This document shows positions 6,833 to 14,422 of a stretch of 19,682 nucleotides of DNA, in pieces. The notes beneath the pieces were generated by a model. That model was not told where the DNA came from and searched no databases. It worked only from the letters and a program-made list of their open reading frames with translations. The translations under genes and the position numbers were made by a program. Numbering within the stretch: the stretch's first letter is position 1; each line of letters starts with the position of its first letter. The DNA is from SG8-4 sp964598225 (GTDB lineage Bacteria > Planctomycetota > Phycisphaerae > Sedimentisphaerales > Anaerobacaceae). The stretch covers positions 1 through 19,682 of the forward strand of contig CAZRBG010000083.1 of assembly GCA_964598225.1 (NCBI GenBank), written 5' to 3'.

Positions 6833-8178
6833 CACGACAGTGTCCACGGGCTGCGCATGGGGCGCCATAGCATCTTGTTAGCCTGTTCGTCGTTGGTGAA
6901 CCTCTCGGCATCGGGATCCCATTTGAGCTTGCGTCCGAGCCTCATCGCGATATCTCCGAGCAGGCAGGCCGAGCAGGAACGATGGGCGATCTCAACAGGG
7001 GCCACCGTCCTGGAGCGCGACTTGATACATTCGATGAGATTCTGCTTGTGCCCGTTACTTTTGTAGAGATGGATTTCATTCGGGCCAATGGTAGAGGTCA
7101 GCAGAGATTTGGGCTGGGCCTTGATGTTTCCGCGTTTGACATAGACCCAACCCTCGGAACCCTCGAAGAGGACGCCCTGCTTATTTTTCTTGTTGTCTGC
7201 ACATATCACCTTGACGCCGTTGGCGTAGGTGTACTCGATCCTGAAATTCCCATGCACGTTCCAGAGGCCGTCTTTCGGATATTCCGCTTCGCCCTGGATT
7301 TCCACCGGGCCGGTGTATTCGGTTCCCATACCCCACTGTGCGATGTCGTTGTGGTGTGCGCCCCAGCCGGTAATCATCCCGGCCCCATAAGCTTGGATGC
7401 GCAGCCAGCCGGGCCGGCTGTAGCCCTCCTGGGGGTGGACGCGTTTCTCGGTATAGCTCGCCCAGGGCGTCGGGCCGAGCCAGAAATCGTAATCCAATGC
7501 ATCGGGGACGGGCATGGGAGGCTGGGGGCTTGTGCCCGGGTCGGTGCCGAAGCCGACTCTGACGGTGTGGAGTTTGCCGATGCGCCCGTTCCGAACCAGT
7601 TCACACGCGCGGCGCCAGCGCGCGTCCGATCGTTGCTGACTTCCCACCTGGAAAACCCTGCCGTAACGGTGGACCGTATCGCTCAATACGCGCCCCTCCT
7701 CAATCGTCAGACTCAGCGGCTTTTGCAGGAAGATGTCCTTGCCCGCCTTCGCGGCGGCAACCGCCGGCAGCACGTGCCAATGATCGGGCGTTGCAATGCT
7801 GACGGCGTCGATGTCATCCTGTGCGACCAGGTCTCTGTAGTCGCCGAATGTTTTGCACCCTTTGTACGTTCCGCTCGGACTTTTCCGGCCGTAACGTGCC
7901 TCAACGGTTTTCCGGGCGTTCTGAACTCTGTTGGAATCCAAATCGCACACCGCGACAACCCGGGCCTCTTTGATCCCCAGGATTTCCCGCATGTCTCCGG
8001 TGCCCATTCGCCCCACTCCGATGAAGCCGAAAGTGATGCGATTGCTCGGTGCGTTTGCACCGAAAACCGAAGCCGGCACAATGGTGGGGCCCAGCAATGC
8101 TGCAGCCGTCGCAGCCGATCTTCTAAGAAACCGCCTGCGGCTCATGAAATCTCTTCGTGGAATGTTTTGACCTTTCAC
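6832..8178 (-). CDS. Tat-exported Gfo/Idh/MocA family oxidoreductase
   Basis: This 448-residue NAD(P)-dependent sugar oxidoreductase has a twin-arginine signal: SRRRFLRR at 13-20 followed by an alanine-rich hydrophobic stretch. Such proteins fold and bind cofactor before export, as in Zymomonas glucose-fructose oxidoreductase. The Rossmann motif GFIGVGRMG is at 51-59, and the catalytic-lysine segment is LQKP (Lys153) instead of the usual EKP. The motif WGAHHNDIAQWG in the C-terminal domain is typical of planctomycete and Bacteroidetes members. The GTG at 8178 has AGGA close upstream; an ATG at 8145 directly before the RRR motif is a reasonable alternative. It is followed by the DUF6807 gene and faces a divergent TIM-barrel gene that also has a Tat signal. 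Likely substrates are glycosides or free sugars outside the cytoplasm. Confidence 0.9.
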   Translation of the reverse strand: MKGQNIPRRDFMSRRRFLRRSAATAAALLGPTIVPASVFGANAPSNRITFGFIGVGRMGTGDMREILGIKEARVVAVCDLDSNRVQNARKTVEARYGRKSPSGTYKGCKTFGDYRDLVAQDDIDAVSIATPDHWHVLPAVAAAKAGKDIFLQKPLSLTIEEGRVLSDTVHRYGRVFQVGSQQRSDARWRRACELVRNGRIGKLHTVRVGFGTDPGTSPQPPMPVPDALDYDFWLGPTPWASYTEKRVHPQEGYSRPGWLRIQAYGAGMITGWGAHHNDIAQWGMGTEYTGPVEIQGEAEYPKDGLWNVHGNFRIEYTYANGVKVICADNKKNKQGVLFEGSEGWVYVKRGNIKAQPKSLLTSTIGPNEIHLYKSNGHKQNLIECIKSRSRTVAPVEIAHRSCSACLLGDIAMRLGRKLKWDPDAERFTNDEQANKMLWRPMRSPWTLS

Positions 8179-8238
8179 AAGTTCCTGCCTGCCTTTCTTA
8201 ATAGAAAAACAACTCTTGTAATCCGTCCGTAAAACCCA

Positions 8239-8267
8239 ATCATAACAAGCAGGCCCAGCATTGGCAA
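8239..8267 (-). promoter_or_regulatory. Predicted promoter for the exported oxidoreductase and DUF6807 genes
   Basis: The minus strand carries TTGCCA (5 of 6, 8267-8262), a 17-base spacer and TATGAT (5 of 6, 8244-8239). It would start transcription near 8232, about 55 bases before the GTG start. It lies back to back with the plus-strand promoter at 8279-8307, so both directions could be controlled from the same short region. Confidence 0.55.
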
Positions 8268-8278
8268 AGTGATTTTCC

Positions 8279-8307
8279 TTGCCTCGACCTGAGATTTGTC
8301 CTATTAT
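8279..8307 (+). promoter_or_regulatory. Predicted promoter for the exported TIM-barrel protein
   Basis: TTGCCT (4 of 6), a 17-base spacer and TATTAT (5 of 6) give a likely start near 8314 and a leader of about 45 bases. The -35 boxes of this and the divergent promoter lie only 11 bases apart. Confidence 0.5.
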
Positions 8308-8359
8308 CTATTGTCAAGGCAGAAGTAATGTTCCAACATCAGATAAGGAGAAGATGCAG

Positions 8360-9226
8360 ATGAGAAATAATGAACAGGAAAGAAGACGGTTCCTGCGACT
8401 TGTGGGCGCTGGGGTAGCAGCCTCTTTGATTGGCGCCCGGAATACTTTGGGCCAGAATCGACGGTATTCCGCCAAGCGACGGCGGACAAAGGCGCTATTT
8501 AAACTGGGCCTGGCTTCATATTCCCTGAGAAAGTTCGATCTGGACGAAACGCTGGAAATGACAAAAAAGGTCGGCCTGGATTATATTTGTTTCAAGAGTT
8601 TCCATCTGCCTCTGGACAGCACGCCGGCCCAAATCCAGGCGGCCGTAGCCAAAGTCAACGAAGCGGGCCTGACTCTATATGGCGGCGGCGTGATCGGCAT
8701 GAAGAACGAGAGCCAGATTAATCAGGCCTTTGACTATGCCAAAACCGCCGGTATGAAGGTCATTATCGCAGCGCCTTCGCACACGATGCTGCCGCTGATC
8801 GAGAAAAAGGCCAGGCAGTACGATATCAAGGTGGCCATCCACAATCATGGTCCGGGCGACAAGTTCTTCCCGACTCCCGCCGTTGCGCTGGAACATATCA
8901 AGAATCTGGACAAACGCATCGGCATGTGTCACGACATCGGCCACACCAAGCGCTATGGCTCCGATCCAATCGAGGAAACGGAGATGTGCGGTGACCGGCT
9001 CCATGACGTTCACGTTAAAGACGTATCGGCGGCGAATAAATCCGGGCGCGGAGTCGAAATCGGACGGGGCGTAATCAATATACCGGGATTCATGAGAACC
9101 CTCGTGAGAATGAAGTATGACGGCGTTGTCTCGCTGGAATACGAAAAGGACGCTAACGATCCACTGGCGGGTCTGGCCGAGTCGGTCGGCTATGTCAAGG
9201 GTGTGATGGCGGCCATGCGGGCCTGA
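8360..9226 (+). CDS. Tat-exported sugar phosphate isomerase/epimerase-like TIM-barrel protein
   Basis: This 288-residue protein belongs to the xylose-isomerase-like / AP-endonuclease-2 TIM-barrel superfamily. A twin-arginine signal (RRRFLRLVGAGVAAS, residues 8-22) predicts export of the folded enzyme. Likely metal or catalytic residues are His161 and His163 (AIHNHGPG), Asp192 (MCHDIGH), His218 (DVHVKDV) and Glu260 (VSLEYE). The start is ATG 8360, 9 bases after AAGGAG; ATG 8354 is too close to it, and the open frame extending to 8279 runs into the promoter. Superfamily members include true isomerases and also lyases acting on 3-keto-glycosides together with Gfo/Idh/MocA oxidases, for example in C-glycoside cleavage. 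The divergent exported oxidoreductase makes that second role attractive here, but it is inferred only. Confidence 0.85.
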   Translation: MRNNEQERRRFLRLVGAGVAASLIGARNTLGQNRRYSAKRRRTKALFKLGLASYSLRKFDLDETLEMTKKVGLDYICFKSFHLPLDSTPAQIQAAVAKVNEAGLTLYGGGVIGMKNESQINQAFDYAKTAGMKVIIAAPSHTMLPLIEKKARQYDIKVAIHNHGPGDKFFPTPAVALEHIKNLDKRIGMCHDIGHTKRYGSDPIEETEMCGDRLHDVHVKDVSAANKSGRGVEIGRGVINIPGFMRTLVRMKYDGVVSLEYEKDANDPLAGLAESVGYVKGVMAAMRA

Positions 9227-9273
9227 GCTTGCGGTTTGACCGTGGCGTGTGCTTGAAGCCCGTGAAGACCTTG

Positions 9274-9310
9274 CCCTGAGCGCAGTCGAAGGGACGGCCA
9301 AGATGGCCGT
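9274..9310. repeat. Two small palindromic repeats between the TIM-barrel and glycosyltransferase genes
   Basis: CCCTGAGCGCAGTCGAAGGG (9274-9293) has short complementary ends and closely matches a copy at 12069-12088. It is followed at once by the hairpin ACGGCC-AAGAT-GGCCGT (9294-9310), whose arms pair perfectly. The loop word CAAGATG is the complement of CATCTTG in a hairpin at 11898-11914. No U-run follows, so termination is uncertain. These are probably members of dispersed repeat families. Confidence 0.5.
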
Positions 9311-9331
9311 GCCACATCGAGAAGATTTATT

Positions 9332-10717
9332 ATGCCCTACAACATTCGCATCGTAAGCACCTATCCCCCGCGAAGATGCGGGATAGGAACTTTTTCGCGC
9401 GATCTGGCCACTGCGCTGGGGCACTTTGCAGCCGAGGTTGGCAGTATAAGGGTGGCTGCCATCGACAACGGCAGCGGCCCCTACCCGATTCCGGTGGAGT
9501 TCACGATCGATCAGTACAATCCTGCGTCCTGGAAAGCCGCCACTGAGAAGATCATCAGCCGAGCGAAGGAGACCAAATACCCCACGGTTGTGCTCCTCCA
9601 GCACGAGTACGGTCTGGACCCCGATGACCAGGGACACGACGGGGAGGGAACGAATTTCGTCCAAATGGCAAAGACTTTCAGTGACAACAGACTGATAACT
9701 CTCGTATATCTCCATACCGTCCTCGAGGAACCGGACGACCATCAGAAGAAGGTCCTGCAGGACCTGGCTAAGTACAGCGACGGGCTCATCGTCACCACCG
9801 AAAACGCAATCAACACTCTCGAATCGCCCGCGTACGGAATTCCCCACGCCAAGCTCAAGCACATCGACCACGGGATAAGAATGCAGGAGCGGACCCAGTA
9901 CGACCGGCTCGCAATAAAGCGCAGGTACGGCCTGGAGAAATGTTTTCTCGTCACTACTCTCGGCCTTCTATCACCGGGTAAGGGAATTCAGTGCAGCATT
10001 CGCGCCTACGGCAGGTTCCTCAATGAGTCGTGCACCGAGGCCCAGCGAAAGGATATGGTCTATCTGATTGCCGGGCGCTGCCATCCGGAATTCGTCAAGG
10101 CCGAAGGCGGAAAACCCTATAGAGAATACCAAGCCGCTCTGAATGCCGCGCTGGAAAAGGAGAAGCTAAAATGGTGCAAGGTAAAAGAATTACCGGGAGC
10201 AGACTTCAGCACGCATGATGTTGTCTTCCTGGATGCTTTCCTCGATGAGACGACGTTGGTGGAACTCTATGGCGCAACTAACGTAATGGTGCTGCCCTAT
10301 CTCAACATGCAGCAGATATCCAGCGGGATACTGGCCGATACGCTCGGGTCGGGAAGGGCGGCGATTACGACAAAATTCCGATACGCCGTGGAGCTGCTGC
10401 ACTCGAACAAGGCGTGCCCGCCGGGTCTGGTCATAGGCAGATACGCCAGAGGAATCCTGGTCGATCCCGGAGAACCTTCGGTCGAACAGATAGCCCGGGG
10501 CCTGGATTTTCTCGTCTTTAACCAGGGCAGGAGGCTGATGATGGAGAAGCAGGCTCACCAGCGAGGCTATCAGATGAGATGGAACAACAGCGCCTGGGCG
10601 CTGCTCCAGTACATCGACTTCGTCAGAGAAGAAAAAGAGATAGTCACCGGCAGAGGCGTTAAGTTCACAAGGGAGAAATCTTCGCCGCTCGAAATACGCA
10701 AGCGGCAAACATCGTAA
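9332..10717 (+). CDS. Glycosyltransferase family 4-like protein
   Basis: This 461-residue GT-B-fold glycosyltransferase has no signal peptide or membrane segment, so it is cytoplasmic. The N-terminal domain starts with a glycine-rich STYPPRRCGIGTF loop (9-21), and QHEYG is at 90-94. The C-terminal nucleotide-sugar domain begins with LGLLSPGKGI (210-219), and QQISSGILADTLGSG (327-341) sits where GT4 enzymes normally have the EX7E donor-binding motif. Here the first Glu is replaced, as I recall for the 'STYPPR' subgroup often found near mannoside-related genes. The donor is probably a nucleotide-activated hexose; the acceptor is unknown. GAGAAG precedes the ATG. It lies 105 bases downstream of the TIM-barrel gene, with repeats between, and converges on the second Gfo/Idh/MocA gene. 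Confidence 0.85.
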   Translation: MPYNIRIVSTYPPRRCGIGTFSRDLATALGHFAAEVGSIRVAAIDNGSGPYPIPVEFTIDQYNPASWKAATEKIISRAKETKYPTVVLLQHEYGLDPDDQGHDGEGTNFVQMAKTFSDNRLITLVYLHTVLEEPDDHQKKVLQDLAKYSDGLIVTTENAINTLESPAYGIPHAKLKHIDHGIRMQERTQYDRLAIKRRYGLEKCFLVTTLGLLSPGKGIQCSIRAYGRFLNESCTEAQRKDMVYLIAGRCHPEFVKAEGGKPYREYQAALNAALEKEKLKWCKVKELPGADFSTHDVVFLDAFLDETTLVELYGATNVMVLPYLNMQQISSGILADTLGSGRAAITTKFRYAVELLHSNKACPPGLVIGRYARGILVDPGEPSVEQIARGLDFLVFNQGRRLMMEKQAHQRGYQMRWNNSAWALLQYIDFVREEKEIVTGRGVKFTREKSSPLEIRKRQTS

Positions 10718-10738
10718 ACCTTCCTGCAAAGTAGGAGG

Positions 10739-10792
10739 GACGAGAGAAGATGGCCGATGGACGCTATCGTCTTTCGCCCCTCATCCCTCGTC
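10739..10792. repeat. Imperfect inverted repeat in the convergent gap
   Basis: GACGAG at 10739-10744 pairs with CTCGTC at 10787-10792, and GACG-CTAT-CGTC forms a small inner stem. The sequence between is a degenerate run of GAxGRxxGA-like words. It could fold into a weak structure serving both converging transcripts, but there is no U-run, so it is noted only as a structured low-complexity stretch. Confidence 0.25.
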
Positions 10793-10795
10793 TCA

Positions 10796-11836
10796 TCAAC
10801 CCGGCGTGACGAGTTTTTGCTCTTTGGCGGATTTGTAGACGGCCAGAATGACTTCCACGGCCTTGCGGGCTTCGCGTCCGTCGATCCAGAAATTTTCGCC
10901 GGAATCCAGGGCTTCGAGGAATGCCCTGAAATTGCGGGTGTGATTCTCGTGAGTAATCGCAGCCGGATCGGCAACCCCGCCGCCGCCTTCTATTTCGCCG
11001 AACTTGCTGAGCACCTCGGCATCCTCCGGTTTTTCGTCGGCAAACTGCCAGGTCGTAATGCTGTTTTCCACGTTTATGATCGTGCCTTTCGTGCCGGTAA
11101 TTTCAAAACGGCGGAATTGGCCCGGATAAGACGCGGTCGTGCCGTAGATAATTCCCAGCGCGCCGCCGGCGTAGCGAAGAACCGCCGTAGCGGTGTCTTC
11201 GGTCTCGATCTGCGGATGGCCCAGCTTGGCCGTGAACGCCTGTATCGCCTCTATCGGCGGCATCAAATCGCACAGCATATCGACCATGTGAATCGACTGG
11301 TTCATCAGCGCTCCGCCACCGTCCAGCTTCCACGTGCCGTGCCAGGAGTCCTTATAGTACTCATCCGTGCGCCACCAGGGCACGTAAATCGCGGCGTAAG
11401 TTATAGTCCCCAGACGCCGGGAATTTATCGCATCTCGGATGGGCGCCATCATATCATTGAACCGATACGGGAATATTCCGCCCAGGACCGTCCCCGCCTT
11501 CTCGTGCGCCTCGACCATCTTATCGATCCGCTCAAGGGTTACATCCAGCGGCTTTTCGCATATAACATGCTTACCCGCCTCGGCGGCGGCGATTGTCGGC
11601 TCGGCGTGAAAGCCGCTCGGCGTAGCGATTGTGATAATGTCAATATCGTCGCTCTTTACTATTTGCTCGTAATCATCGAAAGTGCGAACGCCGTGCTTTT
11701 CGGCAAGATCGCTGGCCTTTTCCGGGATCTTGTCACAGCAGCCGACCAGCTTTGCGTTGGGCATATCCGCCAGCGCTCTGGCGTGAAAATCAGCAATCAA
11801 TCCCGCTCCGACTATTCCAAAATTCCATGTCTTCAT
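10796..11836 (-). CDS. Cytoplasmic Gfo/Idh/MocA family oxidoreductase
   Basis: This 346-residue NAD(P)-dependent dehydrogenase of sugars, inositols or related cyclitols has no signal peptide. The Rossmann motif GIVGAGLIA is at 7-15, and the catalytic lysine is in CEKP (Lys95). Asp172 and His183 in LDGGGALMNQSIHMVDML correspond to the conserved active-site DGGG...H segment. WWRTDEYY (154-161) is typical of the subgroup. A ribosome binding site GGAAG precedes the ATG. It is 273 bases downstream of the sugar isomerase gene on the same strand; the gap contains two repeat elements and no convincing promoter, so it may be expressed by readthrough. Its pathway role is probably oxidation or reduction of a sugar intermediate handled by the two upstream enzymes. 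Confidence 0.9.
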   Translation of the reverse strand: MKTWNFGIVGAGLIADFHARALADMPNAKLVGCCDKIPEKASDLAEKHGVRTFDDYEQIVKSDDIDIITIATPSGFHAEPTIAAAEAGKHVICEKPLDVTLERIDKMVEAHEKAGTVLGGIFPYRFNDMMAPIRDAINSRRLGTITYAAIYVPWWRTDEYYKDSWHGTWKLDGGGALMNQSIHMVDMLCDLMPPIEAIQAFTAKLGHPQIETEDTATAVLRYAGGALGIIYGTTASYPGQFRRFEITGTKGTIINVENSITTWQFADEKPEDAEVLSKFGEIEGGGGVADPAAITHENHTRNFRAFLEALDSGENFWIDGREARKAVEVILAVYKSAKEQKLVTPG

Positions 11837-11867
11837 CTGTATCTTCCTTTCCTTCTAAATGAGATTC

Positions 11868-11989
11868 GTAGGGTGGGGCTTGCCCCACCACCGTGTCGCG
11901 GGCATCTTGCCCGCGCTCCGAGGGCGGGACGCCCTCGACACGGGGCTTGCCCCACCACATTCGAGTCGGTGGGGAAAGCCCCACCCTAC
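11868..11989. repeat. 122-bp nested palindromic element with 13-bp terminal inverted repeats
   Basis: The ends GTAGGGTGGGGCT (11868-11880) and AGCCCCACCCTAC (11977-11989) are perfect inverted repeats. Inside is an 8-bp inverted pair CCGTGTCG (11891-11898) and CGACACGG (11936-11943), which encloses two hairpins: GCGGGC-ATCTT-GCCCGC (11898-11914) and GAGGGC-GGGAC-GCCCTC (11920-11936). GGGGCTTGCCCCACCAC occurs twice, once on each side of the inner pair. It has no coding capacity. The layout resembles a non-autonomous palindromic element (MITE or composite REP), of a kind frequent in PVC genomes. Confidence 0.75.
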
Positions 11990-12050
11990 ATATCCTTTCC
12001 TGACTTGTCATTGCCCCGAAAGCGGTAATCCAGAAACTTTAGCATGCTGA

Positions 12051-12097
12051 ATTCCGCATCAAAGCCCGCCCTTAGCGAAGTCGAACGGGTGCGGAAT
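12051..12097. repeat. Hairpin repeat containing an AGTCGAA core
   Basis: Outer arms ATTCCGCA (12051-12058) and TGCGGAAT (12090-12097) pair perfectly, with CCCG and CGGG pairing inside. The centre CCCTTAGCGAAGTCGAACGG (12069-12088) matches the repeat at 9274-9293 at 17 of 20 positions. It lies just downstream of the sugar isomerase gene. It could act as a weak terminator or mRNA-stabilising structure, but there is no U-run. Confidence 0.55.
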
Positions 12098-12109
12098 GAC
12101 AACCACTAA

Positions 12110-12946
12110 TCAATCGCATTCCAATCCAACGTCTGCCGCAATCTCTCTGACGGCCGTGATAGCCTTCGAGAACAGTTCCGGTCCCGTCGATCCGCCGAAC
12201 TGGCCGCCCTTTTGCAGGTGCGGCTCCATCGTCATGCAGCCGTCATAGTTTATCGCGGCAAGCTCGGTAAGAAGCTCTTTGATTTGTCCGTCCCCTTCAC
12301 CGGGGATGCTGCCGACGTCGGCGGCGCCTAATTTCCAGTCCTTGATATGAATATGCACGACGTAGGGCTTCATCACCGGCCAGCAGACCTCGACGTTATT
12401 GTTCATTTTCTCGCCCCAGACGAAGTTGGCCGGGTCGTAGACAAGCCGCAGCTTGGGCGAATCGATGGTCTTGACCAGATCGACGCAGTTCTCAGCGGTG
12501 TGGCCGTAGATGTGGGCTTCGTTCTCGTGAACCATCGTAACGTCGGCGCCGTCGAGCACTTCGACTTTTGCCGCCATTCGATCCATAACCTGCTCGCGAT
12601 AGTCGTTGATGTCCTTGTCCTCAGGCGCGTAATAGCTGAACATGCGTATATAAGGCGTCTCGAAAAAGAGAGCCAGGTCCACAGCGTGCTTGAACTTGTC
12701 CAGATGCGGCTCGAACGGCTCGTCGAGCTTGACCTTGCCTATAGGCGATCCGATTGCGCTGACCTTGAGGCCGTGGTCGCGTATCATCTTCCGGGCCTCG
12801 TCCAGCTCGCCCTTGCTGAGGTCCATGACACTTTTCTTGTTGATGAAGCGAGGCTCGATGTGCCCGACTTTCTCGCCGGCAAGGTATTCAACCTGCGCCT
12901 GAAAGTCCTCGGTAACTTCATCCGCAAATGCGCTTAATTTTGCCAT
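12110..12946 (-). CDS. Sugar phosphate isomerase/epimerase family TIM-barrel protein (cytoplasmic)
   Basis: This 278-residue xylose-isomerase-like TIM barrel has no signal peptide. A complete set of candidate divalent-metal ligands is visible: Glu141 (VHENE), Asp171 (YDPANF), His198 or His200 (HIHIKD) and Glu241 (TMEPHL). GSIPGEGDG (212-220) is the conserved Gly-rich loop. Related enzymes epimerise or isomerise free or phosphorylated keto-sugars, or dehydrate inositol derivatives; the exact substrate cannot be told. The ATG has GGAG ten bases upstream. The gene begins 20 bases after the enolase-superfamily gene, so they form an operon, with the Gfo/Idh/MocA gene probably third. Confidence 0.9.
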   Translation of the reverse strand: MAKLSAFADEVTEDFQAQVEYLAGEKVGHIEPRFINKKSVMDLSKGELDEARKMIRDHGLKVSAIGSPIGKVKLDEPFEPHLDKFKHAVDLALFFETPYIRMFSYYAPEDKDINDYREQVMDRMAAKVEVLDGADVTMVHENEAHIYGHTAENCVDLVKTIDSPKLRLVYDPANFVWGEKMNNNVEVCWPVMKPYVVHIHIKDWKLGAADVGSIPGEGDGQIKELLTELAAINYDGCMTMEPHLQKGGQFGGSTGPELFSKAITAVREIAADVGLECD

Positions 12947-12966
12947 TTTAGCTTATCTCCGTATTG

Positions 12967-14370
12967 TTACTTTTCAAAATGTGCCGCTAACTCAGGTAAT
13001 TGTCTTTCAATTTCGTCCACTCTGTAGCCGAATCCGGGACCGCCGATCGTCGATAGATCAACTTTGCCGTAGCGTCGCTTGTACAATCCCGGATGCACTT
13101 TTTCCTCGGCCGCAGAGGCCGCCGGGTAGAACTGCATCGAGTTGGTCTCGACTCCCATTATCGTGCCTGCGTGCGCCGCAAGCCTCACGTGAGGAATCTG
13201 GGCGAGCATGGGATTCGTCAGGTCCTGGACCATTAAAGTCATGCCATGCGCCTTGGCCCAGCAGAGGCTCAGCAGTGCGCCGGTCTGGGTCTTGCAGGTC
13301 TTCAGCGCCACCCCTGTCCAGCCAAGGCTGCGGCCGAGCCTGATCAACTTCCAGTCGTGGGCGCTCTCATCCATAAAAAGGGGCTTTCTCGCAGAGACGC
13401 TGTGGACGTCAATCTGGTTCTTCTCAAGATCGTACGGGAACGGCTGCTCGACGTAGAGGATCATCTGATAAATCCGCGGGTGCTCTTCCACCAGCCGGTC
13501 GAGGATCTCATTCACGTACGCCGGATCGGTCACCGTGCAGTTAAAATCGCTGGTCAGCCACAGCACGCCCTCTTCGATGGCAATCTTGCCCACCTTCACC
13601 AGGCGCTCGTAGTCCCACTGCGGGTCGTTGCCGCGAAGCTTGACCTTCAGGCACTTTAATCCGTCCTGATCTATCCAGTCCGGCAGCAAAACCGGATAGC
13701 CGTCCTCGGGTTCGGTCCCGGTCAGCTCGGAGGCATCGAGCAGGTCCTTGCCGCCGACAAGGTGCCAGGCAGGCAAATCTGTAGGAACGTCAGAGACGAA
13801 GAAATCCTCCGGATACTTGCCATCAAACGAGATCTTTGTTCCTTCGGCAGGCTCGATAAACTCCGACAAGTCCTTATTCATGAATTCGGCGTTGTAAATC
13901 GAGTAAACGTCGCGTTTTAGAAGCTTGGCATACGCATCGTGCAGGGCGATATCGAACGCCGAGCAGCAGACAAGGGCCGCCAGGTGCGGCATGGGCTCGG
14001 CCTGCGGCCCCCTCTGGTCGTTGATTCGGGCCAGCAGATCGGGCAGGAGCGTTTCGGTGAATTCGCTGCCTAATTCCATAGGATGACCGTGCCGGCCGAA
14101 CCGCGTCCAGGCCTCTGCGAGCATCGTGCAAAATTGCTGCAACGTATCGCGTCTTTCCCCGTAGCTTAGAGTCCCGGGCCAGGTCCACTGGACGCTGAGC
14201 GGCGTTTCGCCCCAGCCCTGAGCCTTCTGCCCCTCTCTGTTCGCCACGGTCATCCGAACCCGCGCACAAACCACGGCGGTTGTCGTCTCAGGCCCGAATT
14301 TCAGCGGAATCCTCGTCTCAACAGGAATAAAATATAAGCCTACAGACACAGGAACGATATCAGGTTTCAT
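12967..14370 (-). CDS. Enolase-superfamily enzyme (mandelate racemase/muconate lactonizing type)
   Basis: This 467-residue protein is longer than usual (about 370-400) because of insertions in the middle. The barrel residues are present: KVK (Lys242, Lys244) as catalytic lysines; Asp275 (LTSDFN), Glu308 (YVEQPF) and Asp334 (FMDES) as Mg2+ ligands; and Lys357 (ALKTCKTQ) as a second base. Such enzymes abstract a proton alpha to a carboxylate, for dehydration, racemisation or cycloisomerisation. Next to a sugar isomerase and a Gfo/Idh/MocA enzyme, a sugar-acid dehydratase is the most likely role. There is no signal peptide. The ATG is preceded by GGAG at good spacing, and a strong promoter lies about 50 bases upstream. 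Confidence 0.85.
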   Translation of the reverse strand: MKPDIVPVSVGLYFIPVETRIPLKFGPETTTAVVCARVRMTVANREGQKAQGWGETPLSVQWTWPGTLSYGERRDTLQQFCTMLAEAWTRFGRHGHPMELGSEFTETLLPDLLARINDQRGPQAEPMPHLAALVCCSAFDIALHDAYAKLLKRDVYSIYNAEFMNKDLSEFIEPAEGTKISFDGKYPEDFFVSDVPTDLPAWHLVGGKDLLDASELTGTEPEDGYPVLLPDWIDQDGLKCLKVKLRGNDPQWDYERLVKVGKIAIEEGVLWLTSDFNCTVTDPAYVNEILDRLVEEHPRIYQMILYVEQPFPYDLEKNQIDVHSVSARKPLFMDESAHDWKLIRLGRSLGWTGVALKTCKTQTGALLSLCWAKAHGMTLMVQDLTNPMLAQIPHVRLAAHAGTIMGVETNSMQFYPAASAAEEKVHPGLYKRRYGKVDLSTIGGPGFGYRVDEIERQLPELAAHFEK

Positions 14371-14395
14371 GTCTTTCTCCGTCGAAACATTCGCC

Positions 14396-14422
14396 TTGAC
14401 ACAAATTAACGGCGACTATAGA
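14396..14422 (+). promoter_or_regulatory. Possible plus-strand promoter toward the DksA-like gene
   Basis: TTGACA (14396-14401) is perfect but sits only 15 bases from TATAGA (14417-14422); TATAAT at 14425-14430 is too far for it. If used, it would give a leader of about 200 bases and would overlap the minus-strand promoter at 14423-14450. No better plus-strand promoter was seen closer to 14634. Confidence 0.3.

Noticed and set aside
6982..8232. 416-codon plus-strand open frame
   Set aside because: It is antisense to the Tat-exported Gfo/Idh/MocA gene, whose Rossmann and catalytic motifs are unmistakable; the translation looks like reverse-strand shadow.
8675..9871. 398-codon minus-strand open frame
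   Set aside because: It spans two recognised plus-strand genes and the repeat-filled gap between them, which a real gene would not do.
10757..12028. 423-codon plus-strand open frame
   Set aside because: It is antisense to the second Gfo/Idh/MocA gene and runs through the palindromic element.
11868..12097. Closely spaced repeats considered as a CRISPR array
   Set aside because: The units are different palindromes, without a constant repeat length or unique spacers, and no cas genes are nearby.
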